Below the pieces are notes generated by a model. That model did no database searches and was not told where the DNA came from. It worked only from the letters and a program-made list of their open reading frames with translations. A stretch of 64,000 bases of DNA from Bradyrhizobium commune (GTDB lineage Bacteria; Pseudomonadota; Alphaproteobacteria; Rhizobiales; Xanthobacteraceae). The stretch's first letter is position 1; each line of letters opens with the position of its first letter. This document shows positions 35,509 through 45,736 of the stretch, piece by piece. Position numbers and translations under genes: made by a program. Where the stretch lies: contig NZ_CP061379.1 in assembly GCF_015624505.1 (NCBI RefSeq), forward strand, positions 6,448,001 to 6,512,000, written 5' to 3'.

Positions 35509-36161
35509 GTTCGTGGTCTTCCCTGTGGTGGTCTGGACAAGGCTCCGCCATGCGCCGGCCACGCCGGCGGCGGTGCATGATGGGTAATGTCTTGGCTTTC
35601 GGTCCTGGTGGACCGCTAGGGGGTCCGGTGGCGGCTAGATCGTGCGCCGCGCACCGGCCGGCGGTACAGCTCTCCGCCATCGCCTCAGTGCAGCACGGCG
35701 CGCACAGAGCCGAACTCTGCCGGGCTGCTTCGCGAACGACGAGTGGATCTGATTGCCGCATGGTGAACGACCTCGCTTGTACCTTGCAGATCGTAAAAGC
35801 GATCGCGATCCAGTCAATGAAACGAAACCAGCTTTGTTTGGCGCGGGGCGCAATGATCGCTTCGTTGGTCACGCAGAGACCGGAATATTTGCGATGATGA
35901 CAGTCTACGCGAACGCTTTGTATGCCTGACAGCGGGCGCAATCGCGTCGATCGGCGCTCGAAACAACTCAACTCGCCGGCCTTCCTCATCGAGACGAACG
36001 CACTCGTCTCCGATCAATGACGCATTCACACGCTTCATGCTTGCTTTGCTCGCAACAACGCAAATTCATTTCATCGACAGCTTTGCGATCGCCGACATAG
36101 AGTCGAGCGAAACAACGAGCGCGACGACACCCGACAACGCTAGACATTTGCGAGCCAGGCC
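35509..36161. other. Divergent promoter region, no gene
   Basis: 653 bases between the dioxygenase (minus) and the monooxygenase (plus). No coding frame has a good start and recognisable product. It should contain two divergent promoters; I see no clear CysB/Cbl-type site. Confidence 0.5.
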
Positions 36162-37502
36162 ATGAGCAAACGGCAACTTTCCCTGAATTTCTTCATCTAT
36201 CCGGACGGCCATCACGAGGCGGCCTGGCGTCACAAGGCTTCGACGACGGACCGCATCCTCGACGTCACCTACTATCAGGAGCTGGCTCAACCCGCCGAAG
36301 CGCACAAGTTCGACGCGGTGTTCTTCGCCGACGGTCCGGCGCTGGCGGACAATGTCCGCTACGCCCAGCGGTTCCGGTTGGAGCCAATCACCCTGCTCAC
36401 CGCAATCGCGTCCGCCACCAAACGCATCGGGCTGATCGCGACGGCATCGACGACCTACACCGAGCCCTACAATCTCGCGCGGCTGTTCGCCTCGCTCGAT
36501 CACATCAGTAGGGGACGTGCGGGTTGGAATATCGTGACGACGAGCTCGCCGCAAGCCGCCCAGAACTTCGGCCTGCCCGAGCATCCGCCGCATCACGAAC
36601 GCTATGAACGGGCGCGCGAATATCTCGATGTTATCACGAGGCTATGGGACAGTTGGGAAGACGACGCGCTGGTCAACGATCCCGTCTCGGGCATTTTCGC
36701 GGACACGAGCAAGATCCACGCGATCGACCACATCGGAAAGCATTTTCGTGTGCGCGGTCCGCTCAATGTCTCGCGGCCGCCGCAGGGCCGGCCGGTCTAT
36801 GTCCAGGCGGGCTCGTCCGAGGACGGACGCGCATTTGCCGCGCGCTTTGCCGAAGCTATCTTTACTGCGCACCAGACGCTGGCGAGCGCGCAGGAGTTTT
36901 ATGCCGACATCAAGCGTCAGACGCGCGGTTTCGACCGTAGTCCCGACCAGATCAAGATCCTGCCCGGTATCTCGCCGTTCATCGCCAGCACGCAGGTCGA
37001 GGCCGACAGGCTCCAGGAGGAGTTCAACGCGTTGATCCAACCGGAATTCTCGCTGACCCAGCTCCGCCAGATGACCGGGCTCGATCTCACCGGCTTCGAT
37101 CTCGATGGCCCCTTTCCGCGTCATCTGATCGACACCAGCGGCGCGCGCGGCGTCGCCAGCCGCCTCAAGCTCGTGGTCGACATCGTCGACCGCGAGAAGC
37201 CGACGATCCGCCAGCTCGTGCAGCGCCTTGCCGGCGCGCGCGGCCATTGGGTCATCGCCGGCCCCCCGGAGAAGATCGCCGACAACATCCAGACTTGGTT
37301 CGAGAACGGTGCCGCCGATGGCTTCAACGTCATGCCGCCCTTCCTGCCCGGCGGCTTCGATCTCTTCGCCGGACAGGTCGTACCGATTCTGCGCAAACGT
37401 GGCCTGTTCCGCCACGACTACATCGGCAGGACGCTGCGTGATCATTACGGCTTGGACCGTCCGGAAAGCGTGTTCTCAAGATCCGTTGAGGCGATCGCCT
37501 GA
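36162..37502 (+). CDS. NtaA/DmoA-type FMN-dependent monooxygenase
   Basis: 446 residues, bacterial-luciferase-like TIM barrel of the NtaA/SnaA/DszA/DmoA class. LSLNFFIYPDGHHEAAWRH, VFFADGPALADNV, GRAGWNIVTTSSPQAAQNFG, RYERAREYLDVITRLWDSWEDDA, PVYVQAGSSEDGRAFAARFAE are class signatures. It uses FMNH2 from a separate reductase to cleave C-S or C-N bonds; beside the sulfonate operon, a sulfone, sulfide or sulfonate is most likely. Confidence 0.92.
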   Translation: MSKRQLSLNFFIYPDGHHEAAWRHKASTTDRILDVTYYQELAQPAEAHKFDAVFFADGPALADNVRYAQRFRLEPITLLTAIASATKRIGLIATASTTYTEPYNLARLFASLDHISRGRAGWNIVTTSSPQAAQNFGLPEHPPHHERYERAREYLDVITRLWDSWEDDALVNDPVSGIFADTSKIHAIDHIGKHFRVRGPLNVSRPPQGRPVYVQAGSSEDGRAFAARFAEAIFTAHQTLASAQEFYADIKRQTRGFDRSPDQIKILPGISPFIASTQVEADRLQEEFNALIQPEFSLTQLRQMTGLDLTGFDLDGPFPRHLIDTSGARGVASRLKLVVDIVDREKPTIRQLVQRLAGARGHWVIAGPPEKIADNIQTWFENGAADGFNVMPPFLPGGFDLFAGQVVPILRKRGLFRHDYIGRTLRDHYGLDRPESVFSRSVEAIA

Positions 37503-37658
37503 CCGCTTGGAACAGAAACGGAGCATTCGATTCGTCGCGAAACATTCCGCCTGCTTCAGTGCTTTCCGCTGGCATGAATTTCCAAAGACACGAATGCACA
37601 ACGAAAAGGCCCGCGGTCGCCCATTTGAGTATGCTGATCCAAAACAGGGAGGCAGCGC

Positions 37659-39073
37659 ATGGCCAGCCGGCACGCGATTGTCATCGGCGGTGGCGCCAGC
37701 GGCGTACTGCTTGCCTATCAGCTCTTGCGCCAGGGCAGCACGGTCTTCCGCGTCACGCTGATCGAGCGGCGATCCGAGATCGGCCGCGGCCTCGCCTATC
37801 ACACCGGCAATCCCGATCACCTGCTCAATGTGCGGGCAGGCAATATGAGCGCCCTGCCCGAGGATCCAGATCATTTCGTGCGCTGGCTTGCCGCGCGCGA
37901 CCTTTGCGGTGCTGACCCCTACTGCTTCGTCCCGCGGCGGGTCTTTGGCGATTACATCGAGAGCTTGATCCAGCCGCTGATCGAACGCGAGCCGGGATCG
38001 CGCGGCCTCACCCTGGTAAACGACGAATGTGTCGCGATCAGCGAAGGCCGGACGGGCGTCATGATCCGGCTTGCGAATGGCACACGGCTGTCCGGCGACA
38101 TCGCCATTCTTGCGACAGGTCACGAGTCCCGTCACGCGCCACTCGCCTGCTATGCTGACCCTTGGGCGCCGCACGCCAATGACGGCATCGCCGGGGACTC
38201 GCCGCTCCTGATTCTCGGCACCGGCCTCACCATGGTCGACTTCGTGCTGTCGCGATTGCGCGAAGGCCATAGCGGACCGATCATCGCCATGTCGCGCCGC
38301 GGGCTGCTGTCGAGAGCGCACCGCCGCGTCGAGCCGCTGCACATCGATGATGCGGAGATCCCTTTTGGGGCCAGCGCCAGCCGATTGCTGCGTTGGCTAC
38401 GTGATCGCGTCGAGACCCATCGCGCTGAAGGTGGCGACTGGCGCAGCGTCATTGACGGAATGCGGCCCTTCACCCAGCGTCTCTGGCGCGAGCTTCCGCC
38501 ACGCTCAAGGCAGCGCTTTCTCGAGCACGCGCGCGCCTGGTGGGAGGTCCACCGGCACCGGATGGCGCCTGAGGTCGAGGAAAGGATCACCACCGCGATT
38601 ACGGATGACCGGTTAAGCCTCATCGCGGCCAAAATCATCGACATCATTCCGCTCACCAATGGCGCGCGGGTCCTCTATCGCAGACGCGGCAGGAACCAGG
38701 CGGACAGCCTTGATGTCGCAGCGATCGTCGATTGCAGCGGGATCGTACGGGATCCCAGCGTCACGACGAATCCGGCGCTCCGCAGCCTGTTCGCTCAGGG
38801 CCTTGGGCGGATCGATTCCTTGCGCATCGGCATTGATGTCGGATTCGATGGCGCCCTGATCGATCGCGAGGGGCACCGTCCCGCCGGCTGTACGCGGTGG
38901 GGCCGCTGACACGTTCGGCGTACTGGGAGATCGTCGCGATCCCCGACATCCGCAATCAATGCGCCGAGCTCGCCAGCCATCTGGTCGAGATTCACGGCGA
39001 AACGACGACGAATGTTCTTCGGACTACCTCCTCCCGGGCGGTTGCAAGATTTATGCGGCTCAGCGCCCGGTGA
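37659..39073 (+). pseudogene. FAD/NAD(P)-binding protein (COG4529 type), frameshifted near its end
   Basis: The first frame runs to 38909 (416 residues): IVIGGGASGVLLAYQLLRQG, then YHTGNPDHLLNVRAGNMSALPEDPDHFVRWL, the amino-acid-N-oxidase-like COG4529 pattern. It ends abnormally, GHRPAGCTRWGR. From 38888 the next frame continues as family members do: LYAVGPLTRSAYWEIVAIPD and IRNQCAELASHLVE, to a stop at 39073. One base has been lost near 38887. Either a recent mutation or a sequencing error; the missing part is only the last 40 or so residues. Confidence 0.8.
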
Positions 39074-39276
39074 CGCGAGTTCGCTGTAGATCGGCTTGGC
39101 CCTCGCCCCCCAAATCGGCGCCCGAGGTTGACCCCGCCACATCCGCCGAACCTCACACCCGAAGAAAGTGCTTCTCGGCACGTGCGCGAGCCCTGAGCGC
39201 GGGCATCGTCGTTGGCTAAGAACAGCTCGTTTGAGGCCGAAACTGCAAGTAGTGAGCTTATACTGTTCAGACGGCT

Positions 39277-39492
39277 TTAAGGGGTGGCGCGCACCAGCAA
39301 TCGCTTCGGATCAACTTGTTCGACAACGACTGGATCAGGACGTCCGATGAGATAGCCTTGCATTTCGTCGCAGCCCTCCTGCGAGAGGAGCGACATCTGT
39401 GCCTCAGTTTCGATCCTTTCTGCAAGCACGGGCACGCCCAACCCATGCGCAAGACCGATGACGGCGCGCACGATTGCCAGCGCGCGTTCGCT
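39277..39492 (-). pseudogene. EAL-domain (c-di-GMP phosphodiesterase) C-terminal remnant
   Basis: AIVRAVIGLAHGLGVPVLAERIETEAQMSLL and EGCDEMQGYLIGRP (in parts) are the last strands and helices of an EAL domain. The EAL motif itself and the sensor part are missing. The remnant lies between the frameshifted FAD gene and the SDR gene. Confidence 0.7.
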
Positions 39493-39551
39493 CTGTCCAA
39501 GCGACGCGCGCCTGCATTGAACGGGCAGCAACGAAGGCGGGCGGGTCACGG

Positions 39552-40331
39552 TTAGATGAAACCGGCGCTTTTGCCCCCGTCGATGACGATCGTTGTACCA
39601 TTCAAGAACTCCGCCTTGCGCGAACATATGAAGCCGACGAGTTCGCCGATCTCGTTGGCCCGACCTGCGCGGCCGAGGGGATTGTCGCCGGCGATTGTTT
39701 TCATCGCCTCTGCCCGGGAAATGTTGCGTTCCGATGCGAGTGCATCAACGCGTGCGCGAACACGGCCCGTGTCAAAATAGCCAGGGGCGACGACATTCAC
39801 GCGAACATTATCCTTCGCGGCGCTCCTGGCGAGAATCTTCGCCATATTTGCGATCGCCGACCGGAACGTGCTTGCAAGGACGAGATGTGCCGACGGCTCA
39901 CGCGCCTCGGCGCCCGTAATGAAAACGATATCGCCGTTCCCTCGCTCGCGCATATGTGGAAGAGCCCTGCGCACCAGTCGCACTGCGCTCATCAGGAGCA
40001 TTTCGAAAGCCTGGCACCAAAGATCGTCAGACAGATCCTCGACAGTTCCGTAAGCCATATGGCCCGAATTGATCACCAAGCAATCGATGTGAGGCAGATG
40101 TGCCAAAGCCTGGTCAAAGAGAGCTTCCGTATCTCGAGGGTCGCGCAAATCCGAACAGACACCGAAAACACGAGATCCGCCAGCGATGGTCTCAAGCTGT
40201 CGAACCGATGCCGCCATCTTTTTCGGGTCGCGGCCGGTAAGCACGAGATCAAAGCCGTCGGACACTAGCTTCTCAGCAATCCCTAAGCCGATGCCTGCCG
40301 TACCAGCCGTTATGAGTGCCGTTCGTCCCAT
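39552..40331 (-). CDS. SDR-family protein with altered active site
   Basis: 259 residues from the ATG at 40331. Nucleotide motif TAGTAGIGLGIAEKL, INSG in place of NNAG, and the late GRAGRANEIGELVGFICSRKAEFLNGTTIVIDGG are clear SDR features. The usual Ser…Tyr-x3-Lys is not found: the region reads FITGAEAREPSAHLVLASTFRSAIAN, with Arg near the Lys place and no Tyr. This divergent group is common in proteobacteria; activity is uncertain. Follows the class III aminotransferase by 67 bases. Confidence 0.85.
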   Translation of the reverse strand: MGRTALITAGTAGIGLGIAEKLVSDGFDLVLTGRDPKKMAASVRQLETIAGGSRVFGVCSDLRDPRDTEALFDQALAHLPHIDCLVINSGHMAYGTVEDLSDDLWCQAFEMLLMSAVRLVRRALPHMRERGNGDIVFITGAEAREPSAHLVLASTFRSAIANMAKILARSAAKDNVRVNVVAPGYFDTGRVRARVDALASERNISRAEAMKTIAGDNPLGRAGRANEIGELVGFICSRKAEFLNGTTIVIDGGKSAGFI

Positions 40332-40398
40332 ATCGTTCCCACCGCAATAGCGCTCAAGTGGTGGCGCTGGCCGCCAGGAATGGCGGCCCGCCGGAGGC

Positions 40399-41802
40399 CT
40401 AGATTTTTTGCCCCTCATGAACCAGTTGGTCCATGACCGAACGAACAGCGGACTCCGCAATGGACACCAACTCATCGACCTCGGCCTTGGTGATGACGAG
40501 CGGAGGCGCAAAACCGAGGATATCGCCATGCGGCATGGCCCGGGCAATCAGTCCACGATCCCGCGCCGCCTTTGAAACCCGTGCGCCGACGTTCAGCCCG
40601 GGATCGAAGCGGGTCTTCTTCTCGCGATCTGCCACAAACTCGATTGCTCCCATGAGGCCGACACCGCGTACTTCTCCGACGATCGGCAGCTGGGCGAACT
40701 TGGCTTGCAGCTGAGCCTGGAAGTAACTTCCGACCGTGTCGGCCTTGCCGGGAAGATCCTCGTTCTCGACGATGTCGAGCACAGCATTGGCCGCAGCCGC
40801 GCCGATCGGGTGACCAGAATAAGTGTAACCGTGGGAGAATGAGCCGACCCGGTCGGCAGCGTCTTCCATGACCTGATAGACTTTCTCGCCGACGATTGCG
40901 CCGGACAGTGGAAAATAGGCCGATGTCAGACCTTTGGCGACGGTGATCAGATCGGGTTCTATCCCGTAGCGGTCAGAGCCGAACATCGAACCCGTACGAC
41001 CGAACCCAGTGATGACTTCATCGGCAATGAGAAGAACGTCGTGTTTGCGCAGCACAGCCTGAATGGCTTCCCAATACCCTTCCGGTGGCGGCGTTATACC
41101 CCCTGTGCCAAGGACGGGCTCGCCGATGAAGGCACCGACCGTTTCGGGCCCCTCCCGTTGAATTAGTTCGTCAAGCTCTGCGGCGCGGCGCTTCGAAAAT
41201 TCGACCTCGGTTTCACCGGGATGTCCGCCCCAGTAGTGATGTGGAACGCCCGTATGAACGATCTGTGAAAATGGCAGGTCCATGTGATCGTGATAGAAGC
41301 TCATGCCGGTCATCGAGCCGGAGATGATGCTGCATCCGTGATAGCCACGATCTCTCGATATGATCTTCTTCTTTTTCGGCTTGCCGCGAAGATTGTTGTA
41401 ATACCAAACAAGCTTGGCCTGGGTTTCGTTGGCGTCCGAGCCAGACATTCCATAGAACACCTTGCTCATCTTGCCCGGCGCCATCTTCACCAGGCGATCG
41501 GAGAGAATGGCAAGCTCATCCGTCGTATGTGCGGCGTAGGAGTGATAGTAGGCAAGGCGATAGGCCTGTCTGGAAATTGCTTCGGCCACTTCGGTCCGCC
41601 CGTAGCCGACATTCACGCAATAGAGACCGGCAAAACCATCGATGAACTCCTTGCCCGCGGCATCCTGGATGCGAATGCCCTTGCCGGTCTCAACAATAGT
41701 CGGATCACCGAGTTTGCCAGTCGCAAAATCCTTCAGCTGTGTGAAAGGATGGAGGACCGAACGGCGGTCCAATTCGCTGATCTTTGCGATATCGATCGTC
41801 AC
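40399..41802 (-). CDS. Class III aminotransferase
   Basis: 467 residues from a GTG at 41802 that has AAAGGA nine bases upstream; an ATG at 41826 would overlap the previous gene. PLP site: LLIADEVITGFGRTGSMFG (Asp261) and K290 in VAKGLTSAYFPL. Also YCVNVGYGRTEVAEAI, GYHGCSIISGSMTG. With the aldehyde dehydrogenase gene 13 bases upstream it forms an aminotransferase-dehydrogenase pair for an omega-amino acid (4-aminobutyrate, 2,4-diaminobutyrate or beta-alanine). Near a DoeA-like hydrolase, diaminobutyrate is a good guess. Confidence 0.92.
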   Translation of the reverse strand: MTIDIAKISELDRRSVLHPFTQLKDFATGKLGDPTIVETGKGIRIQDAAGKEFIDGFAGLYCVNVGYGRTEVAEAISRQAYRLAYYHSYAAHTTDELAILSDRLVKMAPGKMSKVFYGMSGSDANETQAKLVWYYNNLRGKPKKKKIISRDRGYHGCSIISGSMTGMSFYHDHMDLPFSQIVHTGVPHHYWGGHPGETEVEFSKRRAAELDELIQREGPETVGAFIGEPVLGTGGITPPPEGYWEAIQAVLRKHDVLLIADEVITGFGRTGSMFGSDRYGIEPDLITVAKGLTSAYFPLSGAIVGEKVYQVMEDAADRVGSFSHGYTYSGHPIGAAAANAVLDIVENEDLPGKADTVGSYFQAQLQAKFAQLPIVGEVRGVGLMGAIEFVADREKKTRFDPGLNVGARVSKAARDRGLIARAMPHGDILGFAPPLVITKAEVDELVSIAESAVRSVMDQLVHEGQKI

Positions 41803-41815
41803 TGTTGTTGTCCTT

Positions 41816-43294
41816 TCAAGCTGCAAGGCTGCCGAGGCAAACGTATTTCGGCTCCAGATACTCGGTTAATCCGAGCTTCGAACCTTCCCGGCCGAGCCCC
41901 GACTGCTTCCAACCTCCAAACGGTATTGGCGCGCCGGTGAATTTCGGCGTGTTCACGGCAACCATTCCGTACTCGAGTCGATCGGTGACACGCATCGCCC
42001 GCGCGAGATCTCGTGTGTAGACGTACGCGGCCAGTCCCATTTCGGAGTTGTTCGCCCGCGCAATGACCTCGTTCTCATCGTCGAAGGGGAGAATCGCTGC
42101 CACGGGACCAAAGGTCTCCTCTCTTGCGATCAGCATATCGTCCGTGACGTCTGCAAGCACGGTGGGTGTGACGAAGCTGCCTCCCAGGGGGCTGTCCTGC
42201 CCGCCCGCCACGAGGCGCGCGCCTGCAGACAAGGCTTGTGAGATGTGCTGACGGCATTTTTCTGCCACCGAGGGGCGCGTCATCGGACCGATCTCGGTGC
42301 CGCTCTCCAAGCCATGGCCGACTTTCAATCTCGCCGCCGCCTTCGCGAAGTCCTGCACAAAGCGCTGGTAGATGCCGCGTTGAACGTAGATGCGGTTCGC
42401 GGCCAGACAATCCTGGCCCGAGGTCGAAAACTTGGCGCCAATGCAGCCGGTGACCGAAGCTTCGAGGACGGCGTCATCGAACAGCAGGAACGGCGCGTGA
42501 CCTCCGAGTTCCATGGATGTCTTTTTCACTGTCTGAGCTGATTGACCGAGCAACAGGCGTCCCACTTCCGTCGATCCGGTGAACGAGAAAGCACGAATTT
42601 CGGCATGCTCGAGCAACCTCTTGGCCAGAGGTGCCGCCTCTCCAGTGATGACCTGAAAGACGCCGGGAGGCATTCCCACTTCTTCAGCCAGCTTTGCAAG
42701 CGCCAAAGCCGAAAGCGGCGTCTCTGGAGCGGGCTTGACGATCATCGTGCAGCCTGCGGCAAGTGCGGCCGCGGCCTTGCGCGTAATCATCGCAGATGGA
42801 AAATTCCAAGGCGTAATTGCGAGGGTCACCCCGACCGGCTGCATCTGAACGGACAGTTTGCTGCTCGGCAGGTGACTGGGAATCGTATCGCCGTACGCGC
42901 GCAGGCCCTCGGCAGCGAACCACTCCACGAAATTTGCGCCATAGGCGATTTCGCCGCGCGCCTCGGAAAGCGGTTTGCCCTGTTCGCAGGTCATGATGAC
43001 CGCAAGATCCTCGGCATTCTGTCTCATGGTCGAAGCCCAAGCGCGCAAAATCGCGCCCCGCTCATTGGGCAGGCGGTCACGCCAATCCAGGAATGCTCGG
43101 GCGGCGGCCCCGACCGCGAAATCGACTTCGCTGGAGCTGCAAGCTGTCACGTTACAAAGGAGCTCTCCCGTTGCAGGATCCGTTACCGGAAGGGTCTGGC
43201 CGGTTTCGCGCCAGGCACCGTCGAGAAAAGCCCTCGTTTCGATCAAATCCGGCTGTCTCAGCTTCTTTAGTGCCGCGGGGGCGAGGCCCTTCAT
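41816..43294 (-). CDS. NAD(P)-dependent (succinate/aspartate) semialdehyde dehydrogenase
   Basis: 492 residues, GabD-like ALDH. PWNFPSAMITRK, FTGSTEVGRLL, E262 in MELGGHAPF and the nucleophile C296 in SGQDCLAANR are present. GGAAGTCATCC precedes the ATG. Oxidises the semialdehyde made by the aminotransferase encoded next: succinate semialdehyde if the substrate is GABA, aspartate semialdehyde if it is diaminobutyrate (DoeC-like). Confidence 0.92.
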   Translation of the reverse strand: MKGLAPAALKKLRQPDLIETRAFLDGAWRETGQTLPVTDPATGELLCNVTACSSSEVDFAVGAAARAFLDWRDRLPNERGAILRAWASTMRQNAEDLAVIMTCEQGKPLSEARGEIAYGANFVEWFAAEGLRAYGDTIPSHLPSSKLSVQMQPVGVTLAITPWNFPSAMITRKAAAALAAGCTMIVKPAPETPLSALALAKLAEEVGMPPGVFQVITGEAAPLAKRLLEHAEIRAFSFTGSTEVGRLLLGQSAQTVKKTSMELGGHAPFLLFDDAVLEASVTGCIGAKFSTSGQDCLAANRIYVQRGIYQRFVQDFAKAAARLKVGHGLESGTEIGPMTRPSVAEKCRQHISQALSAGARLVAGGQDSPLGGSFVTPTVLADVTDDMLIAREETFGPVAAILPFDDENEVIARANNSEMGLAAYVYTRDLARAMRVTDRLEYGMVAVNTPKFTGAPIPFGGWKQSGLGREGSKLGLTEYLEPKYVCLGSLAA

Positions 43295-43382
43295 GGATGA
43301 CTTCCCAGTTCAGCATCAGTGAGCCGCAATTTAGAGCTAGCGGCTCACAGGAAAGCAGCGAGTGCGACCCGCTTCGCTCCTT

Positions 43383-43416
43383 AATCCTGCGAATAATCGG
43401 CGGTTTTCGCAGGATT
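43383..43416. promoter_or_regulatory. Inverted repeat AATCCTGCGAA … TTCGCAGGATT
   Basis: A perfect 11-bp inverted repeat with a 12-base spacer, 88 bases upstream of the aldehyde dehydrogenase ATG (43294). Each arm matches AATCCTGCG(C)GA boxes at 51235-51246 and 52439-52450, so it is a protein-binding site rather than a terminator. A looser copy, GATTGCGCAGAATGG, lies at 43511-43525. Confidence 0.6.
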
Positions 43417-43651
43417 GCGGCTACCACGGCGATCCGACGCCGATACTCCGATTGCAGCTGTTGCACAGCCGACGACCGTCCAGAATTCACGCCTCGAAAC
43501 CTCAGGGGAAGATTGCGCAGAATGGCAGCGCTAAATCGCAATCGTCATTGCACATGCTCGCAAAGCAACAAAGGTTCGGAGCTGTTCTAGCCGGCGCCAG
43601 ATGGCTTGACGCATGGAGGCCAATTGCAAGTCCGATTGGGCAACACGAGCC

Positions 43652-44137
43652 CTAGCCGGCAGCCTCGGGCGCTTCAATGGGAATGGTGAATCCGACTTTC
43701 ACCCGATCCATGATCACCAACGTTTTGAATCCCTTGATGTCCGGGTTCTCGTAGAAGAAGCGGCGCGTGAATTGCTCGTAGCCTTCCATGTCGGTTGCCG
43801 TGACAATGATCACGAAATCCGCTTCTCCCGTGACATAATAGCCGCTCATGACCTCAGCATTGGCGCGCAGTGCTTGCTTGAAGCGGTCAATGATGTCTGC
43901 CCGTTCTCGTTCGAGCGAAACCAGCACCAACATGGAAACGGGGCGACCGACGGCCTTTGGCGAAACGATAGATACGTCCGCCTCGATGATTCTGCTGTCG
44001 CGAAGCTTTTTAAGTCGGCGTTGGACGGCGGTGGCGGAAAGGCCGACCCGCTCGCCTATCTCATCGGATGTCAGACGATTGTTGCTCTGGACAAGCGTCA
44101 TGATGCGCGCATCCAAGCGATCGTATTCGACGGCCAT
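43652..44137 (-). CDS. Lrp/AsnC-family regulator
   Basis: 161 residues. Complete N-terminal helix-turn-helix (LDARIMTLVQSNNRLTSDEI, ERVGLSATAVQRRLKKL) and RAM domain (SGYYVTGEADFVIIVTATD). It stands between the aminotransferase/dehydrogenase pair and the M24 hydrolase, the place of DoeX in ectoine-degradation clusters. The CTGCGC-core repeats upstream of the surrounding operons may be its sites. Confidence 0.88.
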   Translation of the reverse strand: MAVEYDRLDARIMTLVQSNNRLTSDEIGERVGLSATAVQRRLKKLRDSRIIEADVSIVSPKAVGRPVSMLVLVSLERERADIIDRFKQALRANAEVMSGYYVTGEADFVIIVTATDMEGYEQFTRRFFYENPDIKGFKTLVIMDRVKVGFTIPIEAPEAAG

Positions 44138-44342
44138 TCGCCTATTTCCTGCGTATGACCGAACAATAGCGCAGTTTCACTGCAAGTACCAGACGTTAGT
44201 CACAGTTTATCGGCGACCTGAATGCGCTCCACTTTCAGACCGGCCAATCCGGGGCTCGAATACCCCAACCGCCGTCCCGGCACTTGCCTGCAGGCTCGGA
44301 TCGCCGCGCCTGCAGGCAGCCGCAACTGCCCCTGAAGTTGCG

Positions 44343-45518
44343 TTACGACGAAATCTCGAACAGTTCACGCGGCAGCTTCGTAAATGGTTCACCACCGGCG
44401 TCGGTCACGCGAAACGTTTCGCTGATCACATAGCCGACATCTTCATCGATCCAGTTTCCAAGCATGAGGTGAAACGTCATGTTTGGCTTCAGGACGGTCA
44501 TGTCACCTTCCTTCAGGCTCGCCGTCGGTTCTGTCCAATCGATCCCGACGGCATAGCCACACCGCGACTCCTTCTCGAAGCCATGTTTTTTCAGTGTGGT
44601 GTTGAAAGCCGCTGCGACATCGTGACAGGTCCTTCCGGTCTTGGCCGCCGCCAGTGCAGCTTCAAGACCGGCGACCTCTCCTTCATGCAGCCGACGTATC
44701 ACGTCTGACGGCTTGCCAATCGACATGGTGCGCATCAGTGGAGACGTATAGCCGTGACGCACGCCGCTGAATTCGAGATTGACCTGCGAACCCTGTTGGA
44801 GAACGTCCTCGGTCCAGCGAATGTGACACGTAGACGTGCGCGGCGTAGCGCATAGAAAGAAGCTCGCGAGATCCGTTCCGGGCTTGCCGTTCGCGCCACG
44901 CACCAGCGTCGCTATGATCTCCGCGGATGCGTCTGCTTCGCGCACTCGCGGGCGGATGACGTCCTTGGCTTTGAGCATACCGGCGTCGGAAATGGCGGCG
45001 GCTTCGCGCATCATCGCGATTTCCAGATCCGATTTCACGCCTCGAATCCAGGTAACGGCGTTGGTGCAATCGACGATTTTTGCTTCGGCCGCCCGGGACC
45101 TGAACTTCTCTACCGTCGATGCCGGCAAAAGCTTCGCCTCAAGGCCGATCCCCTTGTGGCCGATCCCCTTGTCCAAGATGAAATCGATGATCGCGTCGTA
45201 TCCGTCACGATCGGGATTGGCGATCAGCGCTTCCGGGTAGCCGATCACACGGCTTCGATCGATGAACATCTGATGGAGCGCCGCTGGTCCGTCCATACGG
45301 CGCGTAAGGAAGGTCGGCTCCTCATCCTTCAAGGAGACGACCAGACCTTGAGGCACATACCCGGACTTCGACGTGTATCCCGAAAGGTATGTGATGTTGG
45401 CTGGCGCCGTGACCACCAGGACTTCGACCTCGCGTCGCTCCATCTCCGATTTGACGGCAGTCAATCGTCGCAGATATTCAGAGCGGGGGAACGCCTGCGA
45501 GGCTTTTGGCATTGTCAT
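44343..45518 (-). CDS. Creatinase-type M24 hydrolase, ectoine-hydrolase (DoeA)-like
   Basis: 391 residues, pita-bread fold with an N-terminal creatinase domain (EVLVVTAPANITYLSGYTSKSGY). The metal ligands of true aminopeptidases are replaced: first-Asp position Glu (VNLEFSGVRHGY) and second missing (TSPLMRT), as in the metal-free creatinase/DoeA group. DoeA-like C-terminal pattern: RCGYAVGIDWTEPTASLKEGD and MTFHLMLGNWIDEDVGYVISE. GGAGCTGAAATC precedes the ATG. Probable hydrolysis of an amidine or lactam-like C-N bond such as that in ectoine. Confidence 0.85.
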   Translation of the reverse strand: MTMPKASQAFPRSEYLRRLTAVKSEMERREVEVLVVTAPANITYLSGYTSKSGYVPQGLVVSLKDEEPTFLTRRMDGPAALHQMFIDRSRVIGYPEALIANPDRDGYDAIIDFILDKGIGHKGIGLEAKLLPASTVEKFRSRAAEAKIVDCTNAVTWIRGVKSDLEIAMMREAAAISDAGMLKAKDVIRPRVREADASAEIIATLVRGANGKPGTDLASFFLCATPRTSTCHIRWTEDVLQQGSQVNLEFSGVRHGYTSPLMRTMSIGKPSDVIRRLHEGEVAGLEAALAAAKTGRTCHDVAAAFNTTLKKHGFEKESRCGYAVGIDWTEPTASLKEGDMTVLKPNMTFHLMLGNWIDEDVGYVISETFRVTDAGGEPFTKLPRELFEISS

Positions 45519-45736
45519 GATTTCAGCTCCTTGGGTGAACTACCGAGTTCTTTTGTTGTGTCATCGATCCGTGTCGGCACGCCGGAGCACGTTGGCCCTC
45601 GCGCCGGCGGAAGCCCCAAATCACTCCATAGCTGGTCGGACGACCGTCCGAAGAAGCGAGCGGCCTTTTTAGCGCAATACCAACCGTCATCGGTCCGAGA
45701 GTCTTTGGCTTGTGGGGGAGATCGAACATCGTGGCG

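Noticed and set aside
36642..37445. Long minus-strand frame opposite the FMN monooxygenase
   Set aside because: It is a high-GC shadow of a clearly coding plus-strand gene.
43383..43416. Reading the inverted repeat as a terminator
   Set aside because: It lies upstream of the aldehyde dehydrogenase, has no T-run, and its arms recur singly elsewhere.
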